Assembly (NCBI GenBank): GCA_030602715.1
Contig: JAUVZD010000009.1
Coordinates: 1-64,000, forward strand
Length of the DNA: 64,000 nucleotides
Origin: Candidatus Coatesiibacteriota bacterium
GTDB taxonomy: Bacteria; RBG-13-66-14; B26-G2; JAUVZD01
Direction: 5' to 3'
The position numbers and the translations under genes were made by a program. The notes beneath the pieces were generated by a model. That model searched no databases. It saw nothing but the letters and a program-made list of their open reading frames with translations, and was not told the origin of the DNA. Positions 42,501-50,136 of the stretch are shown one piece after another (the first letter of the stretch is position 1; each line of letters opens with the position of its first letter).

Positions 42501-44483
42501 AATGTTTATCCGATAAGGGTGGAGGAGAAGGTTGACGGTGAATGGGTGGAGTTGGTTGAGGACGAGGATTACGAACTGCAAAATGTGGGTTTGAACACAA
42601 CTATGTATGTGGGCGTAGAGGAGATAGGAACCAGTTATTTACGGCTTAAGGGGGGCGGTTTTTATGGGTATGAGGGTGAGGAGAGGGCTTACATAACATT
42701 TACCGACCTTGAGCAGGGGACCGAGGTGAGGGTATCGTATGCGGCGCCGATAAAGTGGAGTTATATTAATACGGCTGGGGAGGAGCATGCAAAGCCCCGT
42801 CAGCTGGCTTACTGGACCTGTATGAGCTACTTTGACGACGATGGCGACGATTATCTATTTAACGATATACCTGAAGTGGATGAATACGAGCATCTTTCTG
42901 ACGAAGGGTTTGATAATACCGGCGCATGGACCAGCTGGGACAGTCGGGACATCTGGTATGTGGCATTGTATCAGATGATAAACAGGCTAAAGCCCCGGTA
43001 TATAGACATACAGCACTGCGAGCAGTGGTTTATGCACACGGATGACAGGTGTCAGGTGGAGAGGAAGCATGGGGTGAGGGATGACTATTGTGAGGATGAG
43101 CAGTATCCGGTTCGGCTGCTCAGCAAGTATCACAATGCGTTTATCTTAGGGAAGGAGATAGACTGGATGAGGAGGGCCATGGAGGAGATAGACGGCGAGG
43201 AGGGGACGGATACCCGGCTTATGATGTTCGGGGACCAGTTTAACAGCCACAATGGGACTTATTTTGAGGGGCGTTGCTGGTGGGATTGGTATGATGAGGA
43301 GGTGGACCCTTATCATCAGCCGGATATAGATGACGAGAATTGGGAGGGGGATGAGCTGAGCCACGTATATTATCAGCCGGCTATGGGGGGCATGGGTGGC
43401 TGGACCTGGGATTCTTCCCAGATCAAGAATCCTCTGCTGATGGCATCCACATATATTGATGGTAAGGATGATCTGGTGATCGCCGAGTGGGGTTATCAGT
43501 CGGGGATATTTGACGACCGGGAGGGGTTTGAGTATATAGAGTGGAGGGACAAGTATGAGCTGAGGTATGACGAGCTTATTGACCAGGGGTTTACCGATTT
43601 TGTGGGCATGTGCGCCGGGTATGCGGTGATCGGCGGAGAGTGGAGAAGATTGAGGATGAGATGTAGAGATTTTACAGAAGAGGAACCCGAAGATTATTGT
43701 TCACCCGGTCTTGATGGGACCAATCTGAACTGGGTGCAGTTAATCGGGGAGAATATGTCCAAGGAGGAACAGGAGGAGATAGACATCAGATTGTACTTGG
43801 AGACATTTACACGTGATGAATATGAAGGCTGCGGACATTTTGATGAATTTACTGGTGAGGGTTGCCACGTGGGCACGGTTCAGGACGGCTTTGCCTATAT
43901 GGATGATGTGGAGGTAAAGAACAATGAAACGCCTTTGCCGATTCTCAATAAAAGCTTTGAGAATGGCTTATTGGGTTGGACTCAATCTGGACCGGATTAT
44001 GTTACCTGGGAATGGAGCGATGAGGAGAGTCACGGCGGATTGCATTCCTGCAAGCTGGAGATAGACCGAACGGGTTATTATTATAATACACTACCCACAC
44101 ACATTAGACAGGATTACTATGAAGCCCTTCAAACTCCAACTGTGGATTTAGATTTCAGTGTTTATGTGAAGACTATCAAGCTGGACGCCCTGCGCCACTT
44201 AAATCCCAAAATATGGACAGACCTTACCGATGAGTATTATCAGGAGGATGAGATATTGGGGATGATGAGCACCTTCTGGGGGCATGGGGACAGGACATTT
44301 TCCACCGAGCCCAGCAGCGCCGACTGGATGTGGAGCCGGGAGTATCCCCCATCGCCGTTTATCAAGTATTTGCACTACGACCCCTATTTCTTATTTGACA
44401 CTTATAACTTTCATGATGTGGTTAATGAGCCATATCTTGATGGACCGTATCCTAAGGATTTGGAGGAGTTATCGGGTGAATAA
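39558..44483 (+). CDS. Giant secreted GH20-like protein with carbohydrate-binding-type domains
   Basis: An exported protein of 1641 residues (signal peptide ending PCASSAEQ; ATG at 39558 six bases after GGGGGT). Residues 25-550 hold three jelly-roll domains resembling CBM4/9 modules. From about 553 to 765 lies the GH20-type N-terminal domain (VVPQPQAVE, GYMMDIGEDIILIAA, GSFYGTQTLLQLL, DFPDMEWRG). The barrel follows (MANFKMNRLSAYS, YCRKLHIEPIPMMG). Where GH20 enzymes carry the catalytic Asp-Glu in GGDE, this protein has IDIQHCEQ (about 1150), keeping Glu but replacing Asp by Cys. The C-terminus has another carbohydrate-binding-type domain. Its last 74 codons are copied in the tandem duplication downstream. 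It probably binds or cleaves N-acetylated glycans outside the cell; activity is uncertain. Confidence 0.78.
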   Translation: MKRIMVSSAIVILSLPCASSAEQWEHNNSPIRNFSFETYSQETGLFDNWVYGNQFMDPEDFGQDLAYSLHYSASAYIKETDIGPEGSCYLQAGILASHANDRFNGKPCYLVAFIKCKNVESTNGGGAFAEIRFPPGTYETTYTSPMLTGDHNWCKLIVPFPFPPYEGRFDVRVGLRDATGEVWIDYVQIVQMDTMPETIVLTDLENPSFDRDPYALYGWPSQTGENTTIEEDDDNSMNGPNSAKFYFDVVSPPSNRTSLLYQDINTNTLPYTYCASAFVKTESLQYEQSPLHPGAKIRVLYEDKLDWYSQSVTGTNTWIKIQGIFDKPRGTSDSLELRLETLASSGTAWFDWVALKLNPIQNPHFNDWSRTEEEPNLVEWDLYQLSGNGEGGYTAEESHSMPSCGYVTNGSIDYDTVLRQWLFYSFSPSLREGATYLVTGWIKTVGVLPSEVSPGGDPYPNGAFVQIIGSSEETSYEDIELVRTECLTGSNNWQKFSLWFSLPLDYFMDENDGLTTFDLFYIRCCLHYASGTAYFDDINITELESTEDVATVVPQPQAVECRGYHSDPLVTFDGGIDAVTIYYTPDALPHLFLGDTYEFSAENLRQELNRAFYECEGDDEDYDSEGWEGIKYDNPIEEYKVVALDSNFISLELNKPCIVLGDPDRDLSVNHLFQAELEKRGIVLPEDFNPEGYMMDIGEDIILIAASDQDGAGLTKGAGSFYGTQTLLQLLDIEDKARLKVPGEDFYRNTVVAPACYIYDFPDMEWRGQMTIIGHWLEDSETDVYPGWRLYMETGFWEDTDNNVIRNQKLFAKKMANFKMNRLSAYSMVFFFLEYDVLPPVGEPQVPYDKNYEYLESLFNYCRKLHIEPIPMMGDYYFALLRHNGNCLEYMIYDSEYIDDNNLRPGQVDYYDPVPDQNTYPVPMPQPSWEFTIGESLEERYYFEQHKINVWDEDVGNGGGPGYELKSTLAYRVCYREEEDENVYPIRVEEKVDGEWVELVEDEDYELQNVGLNTTMYVGVEEIGTSYLRLKGGGFYGYEGEERAYITFTDLEQGTEVRVSYAAPIKWSYINTAGEEHAKPRQLAYWTCMSYFDDDGDDYLFNDIPEVDEYEHLSDEGFDNTGAWTSWDSRDIWYVALYQMINRLKPRYIDIQHCEQWFMHTDDRCQVERKHGVRDDYCEDEQYPVRLLSKYHNAFILGKEIDWMRRAMEEIDGEEGTDTRLMMFGDQFNSHNGTYFEGRCWWDWYDEEVDPYHQPDIDDENWEGDELSHVYYQPAMGGMGGWTWDSSQIKNPLLMASTYIDGKDDLVIAEWGYQSGIFDDREGFEYIEWRDKYELRYDELIDQGFTDFVGMCAGYAVIGGEWRRLRMRCRDFTEEEPEDYCSPGLDGTNLNWVQLIGENMSKEEQEEIDIRLYLETFTRDEYEGCGHFDEFTGEGCHVGTVQDGFAYMDDVEVKNNETPLPILNKSFENGLLGWTQSGPDYVTWEWSDEESHGGLHSCKLEIDRTGYYYNTLPTHIRQDYYEALQTPTVDLDFSVYVKTIKLDALRHLNPKIWTDLTDEYYQEDEILGMMSTFWGHGDRTFSTEPSSADWMWSREYPPSPFIKYLHYDPYFLFDTYNFHDVVNEPYLDGPYPKDLEELSGE

Positions 44484-45205
44484 GAATGGTTAAGGAAAAA
44501 AAGAGAGGTGAGATTAATGAGGAAGATAATAATTATCAGCATAGTTTTGCTGACACCGCTGGGTGTTTTCGGAAACGAGGTTACCATCCAGCCGGGTCCG
44601 GAGATAGGTCAGGATACTTATGGTGCCCAGGTTTATCCAGATGAGAATTATGGTGATTTAGAATGGATGTCAGCAGGGATTACAGTATTCTCCTTTCTAC
44701 GCTTTACCCAGCTGGACGAATACATCGGTTATGAGATTACCTCGGCGACATTAAGGATTTGGGTTTTCATGGCAAGCGATGGGACTAGATATTTTTACCG
44801 TGTGTTGGGACCCTGGGATGAGGACACATTGACCTGGAACAATCAGCCGTCACATTCCAGCACCGAATATGTTTACTATCATTTCCCGGAAGTGGATTTT
44901 GCTTCAGATTTTAATATAGATGTGACCTGGATGGTGCAGGAATGGCTCAATGGTGATTGGGATAACTTCGGCTGGTGCATAAGGGATTATGGATTTCTAA
45001 TCTCATTTGCAACAAGTAATTCAACCGATCCTGGCGCTCGACCATCATTAATCTTAGAAGGACCCGACCTGCCGGAGGTTGGGGTTCAGCCCACATCGTT
45101 GGGGAAGATAAAGTCGCTCTTTACGCCCCAGTTGGAATATTCTGGTGGGGGTGGTCGTATCGGTCGCCCGGCGCCCCATAGGAGCTGGATGATGGGGCTC
45201 AGGGG
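44262..45205 (+). repeat. Tandem duplication, unit 1
   Basis: About 944 bp running from codon 1569 or so of the giant protein to the end of the first DNRLRE-type gene. It is followed without a gap by a second copy at 45206. The two copies are nearly identical at both ends and differ in the middle. Confidence 0.88.
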
Positions 45206-45209
45206 ATGA
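44517..45209 (+). CDS. Secreted DNRLRE-type domain protein, copy 1
   Basis: A protein of 230 residues from the ATG at 44517 (AGAGGTGAG upstream; GTG at 44508 is inside that site). A signal peptide (KIIIISIVLLTPLGVFG) precedes a jelly-roll domain with the DNRLRE/CBM96-like pattern: PGPEIGQDTYG, PDENYGD, FLRFTQLDEYIGYEITSATLRI, WDEDTLTWNNQP, VTWMVQEWLNG and FGWCIRDY. Such domains bind polysaccharides or act as structural modules on surface proteins. Near the C-terminus is VQPTSLGKIKSLF, the shared box, here followed by 26 more residues with a Gly-rich stretch. The gene follows the giant protein by 33 bp and is probably cotranscribed with it. Confidence 0.82.
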   Translation: MRKIIIISIVLLTPLGVFGNEVTIQPGPEIGQDTYGAQVYPDENYGDLEWMSAGITVFSFLRFTQLDEYIGYEITSATLRIWVFMASDGTRYFYRVLGPWDEDTLTWNNQPSHSSTEYVYYHFPEVDFASDFNIDVTWMVQEWLNGDWDNFGWCIRDYGFLISFATSNSTDPGARPSLILEGPDLPEVGVQPTSLGKIKSLFTPQLEYSGGGGRIGRPAPHRSWMMGLRG

Positions 45210-45427
45210 TGAGCACCTTCTGGGGGCATGGCAACAGGACATTTTCCACCGAGCCCAGCAGCGCCGACTGGATGTGGAGCCGGGAGTATCCCCCATCGCC
45301 GTTTATCAAGTATATGCACTATGACCCTTATTTCTTGTTTAATACCTATAACTTTCATGATGTGGTCAACGAACCATATCTTGACGGACCGTATCCTAAG
45401 GATTTGGAGGAGTTGTTGGGTGAATAA
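45206..45427 (+). pseudogene. Duplicated C-terminal fragment of the giant GH20-like protein
   Basis: A 73-codon frame that repeats residues 1570-1642 or so of the giant protein with only about five replacements (for example GHGNRTF for GHGDRTF and FNTYNFH for FDTYNFH). It has no signal peptide and arose with the tandem duplication. It keeps its frame, and its ATG overlaps the stop of the preceding gene (ATGATGA), so translation by coupling is possible although no function is implied. Confidence 0.75.
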
Positions 45428-46136
45428 GAGTGGTTAAGTAATAAAAAAGAGAGGTGAGATTAATGAGGAAGATAATAATTATCAGCATAGTTTTGCTGGC
45501 ACCGCCTGGTGTTTTCGGAAATACGGTGTACATAGAGCCGGGTCCGGAGATAGGTCAGGATACTTATTCTTATGTTGGTGAACCCGATGAGAATTACGGG
45601 GACAGAGGATGGATGTTAGCGGGGGTTGAAGGCTACGCGTTTCTTCGCTTTACCCAGTTGGACGAATACATCGGCTATGAGATTACCTCGGCTAACTTGT
45701 GTATTGATATTACCCTTGATTATCCTTCGACATGGTATTTTCATCGTGTTTTAGAGCCCTGGGATGAGGACACATTGACCTGGGCAAATCAGCCGCCCCA
45801 TTCAGATAGCGAATACTGCTCGGAAAGTGCGTATGTAGATGATTTTACTATGGTCATAGATGTGACCTGGATGGTGCAGAACTGGGTGGATGAGGAATGG
45901 GAGAACTTCGGCTGGTGTATAAAGGGCCCACAGACATTGGTAATATACACTAGTAATAGCGGCTGTGTTTGTCCGATGCTTTACTTAACAGGACCCGACC
46001 TGCCGGAGGTTGGGGTTCAGCCCACATCTTTGGGGAAGATAAAGTCGCTCTTTACGCCCCAGTTGGAGTATTCTGGTGGGGGTGGTCGTATCGGTCGCCC
46101 GGCGCCCCACAGGAGCTGGATGATGGGGCTCAGGGG
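45206..46136 (+). repeat. Tandem duplication, unit 2
   Basis: The second copy of the 0.94-kb unit (about 931 bp). It repeats the last 74 codons of the giant protein, the spacer and the whole small secreted-protein gene. Confidence 0.88.
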
Positions 46137-46140
46137 GTGA
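45463..46140 (+). CDS. Secreted DNRLRE-type domain protein, copy 2
   Basis: A protein of 225 residues from the ATG at 45463 (AGAGGTGAG upstream). The signal peptide (KIIIISIVLLAPPGVFG) and the last 45 residues (VGVQPTSLGKIKSLF plus the Gly-rich tail) are nearly identical to copy 1. The central domain differs at many positions but keeps PDENYGD, FLRFTQLDEYIGYEIT, WDEDTLTW and VTWMVQNWVDEEWENFGWCI. The pattern of identical ends around a diverged core suggests either selection on the core or gene conversion of the ends. Confidence 0.82.
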   Translation: MRKIIIISIVLLAPPGVFGNTVYIEPGPEIGQDTYSYVGEPDENYGDRGWMLAGVEGYAFLRFTQLDEYIGYEITSANLCIDITLDYPSTWYFHRVLEPWDEDTLTWANQPPHSDSEYCSESAYVDDFTMVIDVTWMVQNWVDEEWENFGWCIKGPQTLVIYTSNSGCVCPMLYLTGPDLPEVGVQPTSLGKIKSLFTPQLEYSGGGGRIGRPAPHRSWMMGLRG

Positions 46141-46177
46141 GTTAGGAGGGGGAATATAGTATAATGGGATGTAGATG

Positions 46178-46339
46178 ATGAGGGTTATTCAGATTAGCGT
46201 GGTGATAGTCTTGATGATGCCGGTCTCCTCCCCCGCCTTTGGCCCCGCCTTTGGCCCCGCCTTTGGCGGGGTGGTGGTGGGGACTGTAAGGCGACCGCGG
46301 TTCTTCACTCGGTCGCTGCTTTTTTTTCTCTCAGGATAG
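46178..46339 (+). CDS. Doubtful 53-codon frame with signal-peptide-like start
   Basis: ATG at 46178 (or 46175) gives 53 residues: a hydrophobic start (MRVIQISVVIVLMMPVSS) like the signal peptides of the two preceding genes, then three PAFG repeats encoded by the 12-bp repeat and a basic end. A TATAAT lies at 46160-46165. Its 3' half runs through a terminator hairpin, so it is probably the remnant of a third secreted-protein gene. Confidence 0.25.
   Translation: MRVIQISVVIVLMMPVSSPAFGPAFGPAFGGVVVGTVRRPRFFTRSLLFFLSG
46231..46271 (+). repeat. Three 12-bp repeats CCCCGCCTTTGG ending in a GC palindrome
   Basis: Three exact 12-bp copies (46231-46266). The last forms the palindrome CCCCGCC-TTT-GGCGGGG (46255-46271), the same element as at 8155 and 52198. 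Confidence 0.8.
46291..46328 (+). terminator. Intrinsic terminator before prs
   Basis: Stem GCGACCG / CGGTCGC with a loop of about 12 nt and a run of T after TGC. Confidence 0.75.
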
Positions 46340-46445
46340 AAACGATTAGGAAATACCTTGCCAAAGTGAGCTCTTTTTGCTAGGATGGATTCTCACGGAA
46401 ACCATCCTTTATAATTTCTACCGGTCTTAGGGAGAGGCTTCACAT

Positions 46446-47417
46446 ATGAGCGACGCCAAAAAGCTCTTTGAGGAGATGATAATCTTCTCCGGAAATGCCA
46501 ATCCGGAGCTTGCCGCCAAGATAGCCAAAGAGATGAAGATCCCTCTGGGGCGCTGTCAGGTGGGCAGATTCCCCGACGGGGAGATAAAGGTCAAGATAGA
46601 GCAGAATGTGCGCGGGCGGGATGTATTTGTGGTCCAATCCACCTGTCCGCCGGTGAACGAGAACCTGATGGAGCTGTTGGTGATTATAGACGCCCTCAAC
46701 CGGGCGAGCGCGGGACGCATCACCGTGGTCATACCCTACTACGGCTACGCCCGTCAGGACCGCAAGGACCAACCCCGGGTGCCCATCACCGCCAAGCTGG
46801 TCGCCGATATGCTGACCGTTGCCGGCGCCGACCGCATGCTGACCATGGACCTGCATTCAGGGCAGGTTCAGGGATTCTTCAATGTCCCCGTGGACCATCT
46901 CACCGCGGCGCCGATATTTCTGGACTACTTCCGAGAAAAGAAGATGGAGGGAGTGGTGGTGGTCTCCCCGGATGTGGGAGGGGTGAAGAGGGCGCGCAAC
47001 TTCGCCCAGGAGATGGGAGCCAATGTGGCTGTGGTGGCAAAGCGGAGACTGGATGACGACAGCACGGAAGTGGACGATGTTATCGGTGAGATCAAGACCA
47101 AGAATGTAATCATCATAGACGACCAGATCAGCGGGGGAGGGACCGTCGTCCGTGCCGCCCGAGCTCTGAAGGAGATAGACAAGAAGATTAAGGTCTATGC
47201 GGTCGCCACCCACGCCGTCTTCGCCGGACAAGCCATTGAGCGTCTCTCGGAAGCGCCTATTGAGGAGGTCATCATTACCGATACTATACCCACACCCCGC
47301 GCCGACGAGCTGGATAAGCTCACCATCCTCAGCGTAGCCGGTGAGCTGGCAGATGCCATTGGTCGTATTCACAATAACCAGTCCGTCGCCACGCTCTTCA
47401 GGGGAGCCTTATTCTAG
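46446..47417 (+). CDS. prs: Ribose-phosphate pyrophosphokinase
   Basis: A 323-residue PRPP synthase. It has FSGNANPELAAKIAKEMKIPLG, GRFPDGEIKVKI, VFVVQSTCPPVNENLMELL, PYYGYARQDRKDQPR (ATP loop), TMDLHSGQVQGFF, VVVSPDVGGVKRARNFA and the PRPP loop IIIDDQISGGGTV. It makes PRPP from ribose-5-phosphate and ATP for nucleotides, His and Trp. GGGAGAGG precedes the ATG. It leads the translation cluster that runs to dnaB, but a terminator follows it. Confidence 0.96.
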   Translation: MSDAKKLFEEMIIFSGNANPELAAKIAKEMKIPLGRCQVGRFPDGEIKVKIEQNVRGRDVFVVQSTCPPVNENLMELLVIIDALNRASAGRITVVIPYYGYARQDRKDQPRVPITAKLVADMLTVAGADRMLTMDLHSGQVQGFFNVPVDHLTAAPIFLDYFREKKMEGVVVVSPDVGGVKRARNFAQEMGANVAVVAKRRLDDDSTEVDDVIGEIKTKNVIIIDDQISGGGTVVRAARALKEIDKKIKVYAVATHAVFAGQAIERLSEAPIEEVIITDTIPTPRADELDKLTILSVAGELADAIGRIHNNQSVATLFRGALF

Positions 47418-47441
47418 GGTAAACCTTTTCTATATCCAGCG

Positions 47442-47468
47442 AAAGCCAGCTTGACGCTGGCTTTTATC
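47442..47468 (+). terminator. Intrinsic terminator after prs
   Basis: A 9-bp stem AAAGCCAGC / GCTGGCTTT with a TTGAC loop and a short T-rich end. Confidence 0.82.
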
Positions 47469-47712
47469 GTTGTAGAGATTGCCGGGGCGACCGAGGGATT
47501 AGATTGAAAAGATTTTCGTTGATTATGTCGTATTTTATGATAAGTTTATCGTCTAGCTTCTGCCGGGATGCGTCGCCTCCAACTGCTCAAGACAGGGTTT
47601 TTCAAAGTAGGCGCAGGCGGAAAGCGTGGATAGTCTGCGCTCAGCAATGGGCGGGGATTTTATTGGCGATTGTTCGCTGTTTAAGGTTTTGTGAGCATAA
47701 AAGGAGTAAAGG

Positions 47713-48423
47713 ATGGAAAAAGTTTCCTTAGAGGTAAAGCGGAGAAAAAGAGTTGGCAAATCGGTCAGCAAAAAAGACCGCCTGGGTGGTTTCACTCCTG
47801 CTGTGATCTATGGTAAGGGCATTGAGACCATAGAGTTACTGGTGAATACCGAGGCTTTGAGGAACATGGTTCACCATCACAGCACAAATGTGCTGGTGGA
47901 TATTATAGATAGCGAGGGGAAGAAGAGCTACACCACGATGATAAAGGAGTTACAGACCGACCACTTGAACGATAAATTTCTCCACGCCGATTTCTTCCTC
48001 ATCTCAATGGACAAACCGATTGAGATGGATGTGCCGGTCAGCGTGGAAGGTCAATCTGTCGGTATATTGGAGGGCGGTATCGTGGACCAGGTTCATCACC
48101 ATTTAAGTGTGGTCTGTCTGCCGGCGGAGATGCCCGATCGTCTGACCGTCAACATTGAATCCCTGGAACTGGGTGAAAGCCTGAGGGTAAAGGATATTCC
48201 TTTGCCTCCCGAGATGACGATAAACGCTCTGCCGGATGAGCCGGTGGTGAGCGTCGTGGTTCCTCGGGGCTTGGCGGCTGAGGAAGAGGAAGCGGAGTTA
48301 GAAGAGGTTGAGGGGGTTGCCGAGGAGGTTCCCGCAGAAGGGGAGGAGGAAGAGCCGCCAGAGCCGGAGGTAATCTCAAAGAAAGGTCAGAAGGAAGAAG
48401 GGAAAAAAGGGGAGGCTGGTTAG
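47713..48423 (+). CDS. rplY: 50S ribosomal protein L25 (bL25, CTC type) with acidic tail
   Basis: A 236-residue protein. The N-terminal 5S-rRNA-binding part (VSLEVKRRKRVGKSVSKKDR, GFTPAVIYGKG) and the C-terminal TL5/CTC domain (MDVPVSVEGQSVGILEGGIVDQVHH, CLPAEMPD) are followed by about 48 residues of Glu-rich low complexity (EEEEAELEEVEGVAEEV). AAAAGGAGTAAAGG precedes the ATG. prs-rplY-pth-ychF is a common order. Confidence 0.95.
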   Translation: MEKVSLEVKRRKRVGKSVSKKDRLGGFTPAVIYGKGIETIELLVNTEALRNMVHHHSTNVLVDIIDSEGKKSYTTMIKELQTDHLNDKFLHADFFLISMDKPIEMDVPVSVEGQSVGILEGGIVDQVHHHLSVVCLPAEMPDRLTVNIESLELGESLRVKDIPLPPEMTINALPDEPVVSVVVPRGLAAEEEEAELEEVEGVAEEVPAEGEEEEPPEPEVISKKGQKEEGKKGEAG

Positions 48424-48457
48424 ACCTGGTGGCTACAACTGCAGGAGCTGTCTTAGC

Positions 48458-49033
48458 GTGTGGACTGTAGTAGGATTGGGCAACCCCAAGAGGAGGTATT
48501 TCCAGACCCGCCACAATGTCGGGAGGATGGTGGTTGATGAGCTCCTCAGGCGGGCTAAGCGGCGCTTTCCCCCCACCATTATCGCAGGTAAACCCTATCA
48601 GGTTCTTCGCCTGGATCTGGGTGGGGGAGAGTTTCTCATTGCCCGCTTGCGCAGTTATATGAACGTCAGTGGACCGGCGGTGGCTCAACTGATTAGCCGT
48701 AAACCAGTTGAGATAGAGGAGCTTCTGGTGGTGGTGGACGACATAAACCTTCCTCTGGGAACCCTGCGCCTCCGTCCCTCTGGAAGCGATGGGGGACATA
48801 AAGGCTTACGCTCAATAATTGAGGTCCTGGAAAGAGAGGACTTTCCCCGCCTTCGTCTGGGAATTGACCCCCCTTCTGCGGGGGTTGATGCTTCCGATTA
48901 TGTCCTCTCGCCGTTTGCTAGTGGAGAGCGGGAGGGGGCGGTGGAGATGATAACACTGGCCGGCGACTGTGTGGAGGTGGTGGTGGAGCAGGGGGTGGAG
49001 ACGGCTATGCAGCGATTCAACAAGAGGAAATAG
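48458..49033 (+). CDS. pth: Peptidyl-tRNA hydrolase
   Basis: A 191-residue enzyme that frees tRNA from dropped-off peptides. It has GLGNPKRRYFQTRHNVG with the catalytic His, the YMNVSGPAV loop, VVVDDINLPLGTLRLRPSGSDGGHKGL and LRLGIDPP. It starts with GTG at 48458 (VWTVVGLGNP, read as Met). The end of the gene lies 3 bp before ychF, so these two are coupled. Confidence 0.96.
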   Translation: MWTVVGLGNPKRRYFQTRHNVGRMVVDELLRRAKRRFPPTIIAGKPYQVLRLDLGGGEFLIARLRSYMNVSGPAVAQLISRKPVEIEELLVVVDDINLPLGTLRLRPSGSDGGHKGLRSIIEVLEREDFPRLRLGIDPPSAGVDASDYVLSPFASGEREGAVEMITLAGDCVEVVVEQGVETAMQRFNKRK

Positions 49034-49036
49034 CCT

Positions 49037-50107
49037 ATGCGTCTGGGTCTGGTTGGATTGCCCAATTCCGGAAAGACCACCCTATTTAACGCCTTGACCT
49101 GTGTCGGAGCCCCGGCGGAACCCTATCCCTTCACCACTATTGAACCGAACACGGGCATGGCTACCGTTCCCGATGAGAAGCTTGCGGTGATCGCTGAGCT
49201 GGCTGGCTGTGAAAAAGCAATCCCCGCTCAGATTAAGGTTGTGGACATCGCCGGGCTGGTGGAGGGGGCGAGTGAGGGCGCAGGCCTGGGCAATCGTTTC
49301 CTAGCCCACATCCGGGAGATGGATGCAATTATTATCGTCCTCGCCTGCTTTGGCGAGAATCCCACTCCGGTTGTGGATTTGGAACTGCTGGAGGTTGAAC
49401 TGGCGCTTGCCGACCTGGAGGTGGCAAGAAAACGGGTGGAGAAGCAAAAAAGACAGGCTAAGGGTAAAAAGACCGACCCCAAAAGGGAGAGGGAGGTGGT
49501 TTTGCTGGAGGAGGTCTGCGCTCAGCTTGACCGAGGGGTGGGCGTTCATCTCCAGAGGCTGGGAAATGAAGACCTGACCTGCCTGGAGGAGGTTTTCCTG
49601 CTCACCGCCAAGCCCCGCCTGGTGGTGGTCAACCTGGCACCGGAGGATACCGCAAAAAAACTCTCCGCCGAACTTGATGAGCTTTCCAGTTTTATTTCAA
49701 AATACAACGAGTCGCCCTGTGCCCTATCCGCTCTCCTTGAGGAGGAGGCGGCAATGCTTGCGGAGGAGGAAGCTGCTGAACTACTTAAGGCTTACGGTCT
49801 GGAGGGTCCGGAGATAGGCGGACTGATAAGGGCAAGTTATGAGCTTTTGGGCTTGGTCACTTTTTATACCATTCAGGGAGGAATCGCCCAGAGCTGGTCG
49901 GTGGCTAAGGGGACGCCGGTCAGGAAGGCGGCGGGATTGATACACAGCGACCTAGCGGAGGGTTTCATAAAAGCCGAGGTGGTTGATAGCGACGAGCTTG
50001 TCTCCCTGGGCTCCTACAGCGAGGTTTGCAGTGCGGGCAGGTTGAGGATTGAGGGTGAGGACTGTCCTCTGCACGGTGGTGAGGTGGTGAAGATTCTTAA
50101 TCAGTGA
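49037..50107 (+). CDS. ychF: Redox-regulated ATPase YchF (Obg family)
   Basis: A 356-residue protein: G1 LVGLPNSGKTTLFNALT, TTIEPNTG, DIAGLVEGASEGAGLGNRFLAHIRE (G3), a coiled-coil insertion (KRVEKQKRQAKGKK) and the C-terminal TGS domain (FYTIQGGIAQSWSVAKGT, GLIHSDLAEGFIKAEVV). YchF prefers ATP and binds the ribosome. The G1 loop reads NSGKTT where NVGKST is usual. It ends slightly shorter than E. coli YchF (363 aa). Confidence 0.95.
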   Translation: MRLGLVGLPNSGKTTLFNALTCVGAPAEPYPFTTIEPNTGMATVPDEKLAVIAELAGCEKAIPAQIKVVDIAGLVEGASEGAGLGNRFLAHIREMDAIIIVLACFGENPTPVVDLELLEVELALADLEVARKRVEKQKRQAKGKKTDPKREREVVLLEEVCAQLDRGVGVHLQRLGNEDLTCLEEVFLLTAKPRLVVVNLAPEDTAKKLSAELDELSSFISKYNESPCALSALLEEEAAMLAEEEAAELLKAYGLEGPEIGGLIRASYELLGLVTFYTIQGGIAQSWSVAKGTPVRKAAGLIHSDLAEGFIKAEVVDSDELVSLGSYSEVCSAGRLRIEGEDCPLHGGEVVKILNQ

Positions 50108-50136
50108 TGCAGTTGTGATTCGTTGTCCTATTTTTT

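Noticed and set aside
47504-47731. 75-codon frame between prs and rplY
   Set aside because: It overlaps the rplY start in another frame, is rich in Cys/Arg/Ser without pattern, and has no ribosome binding site.
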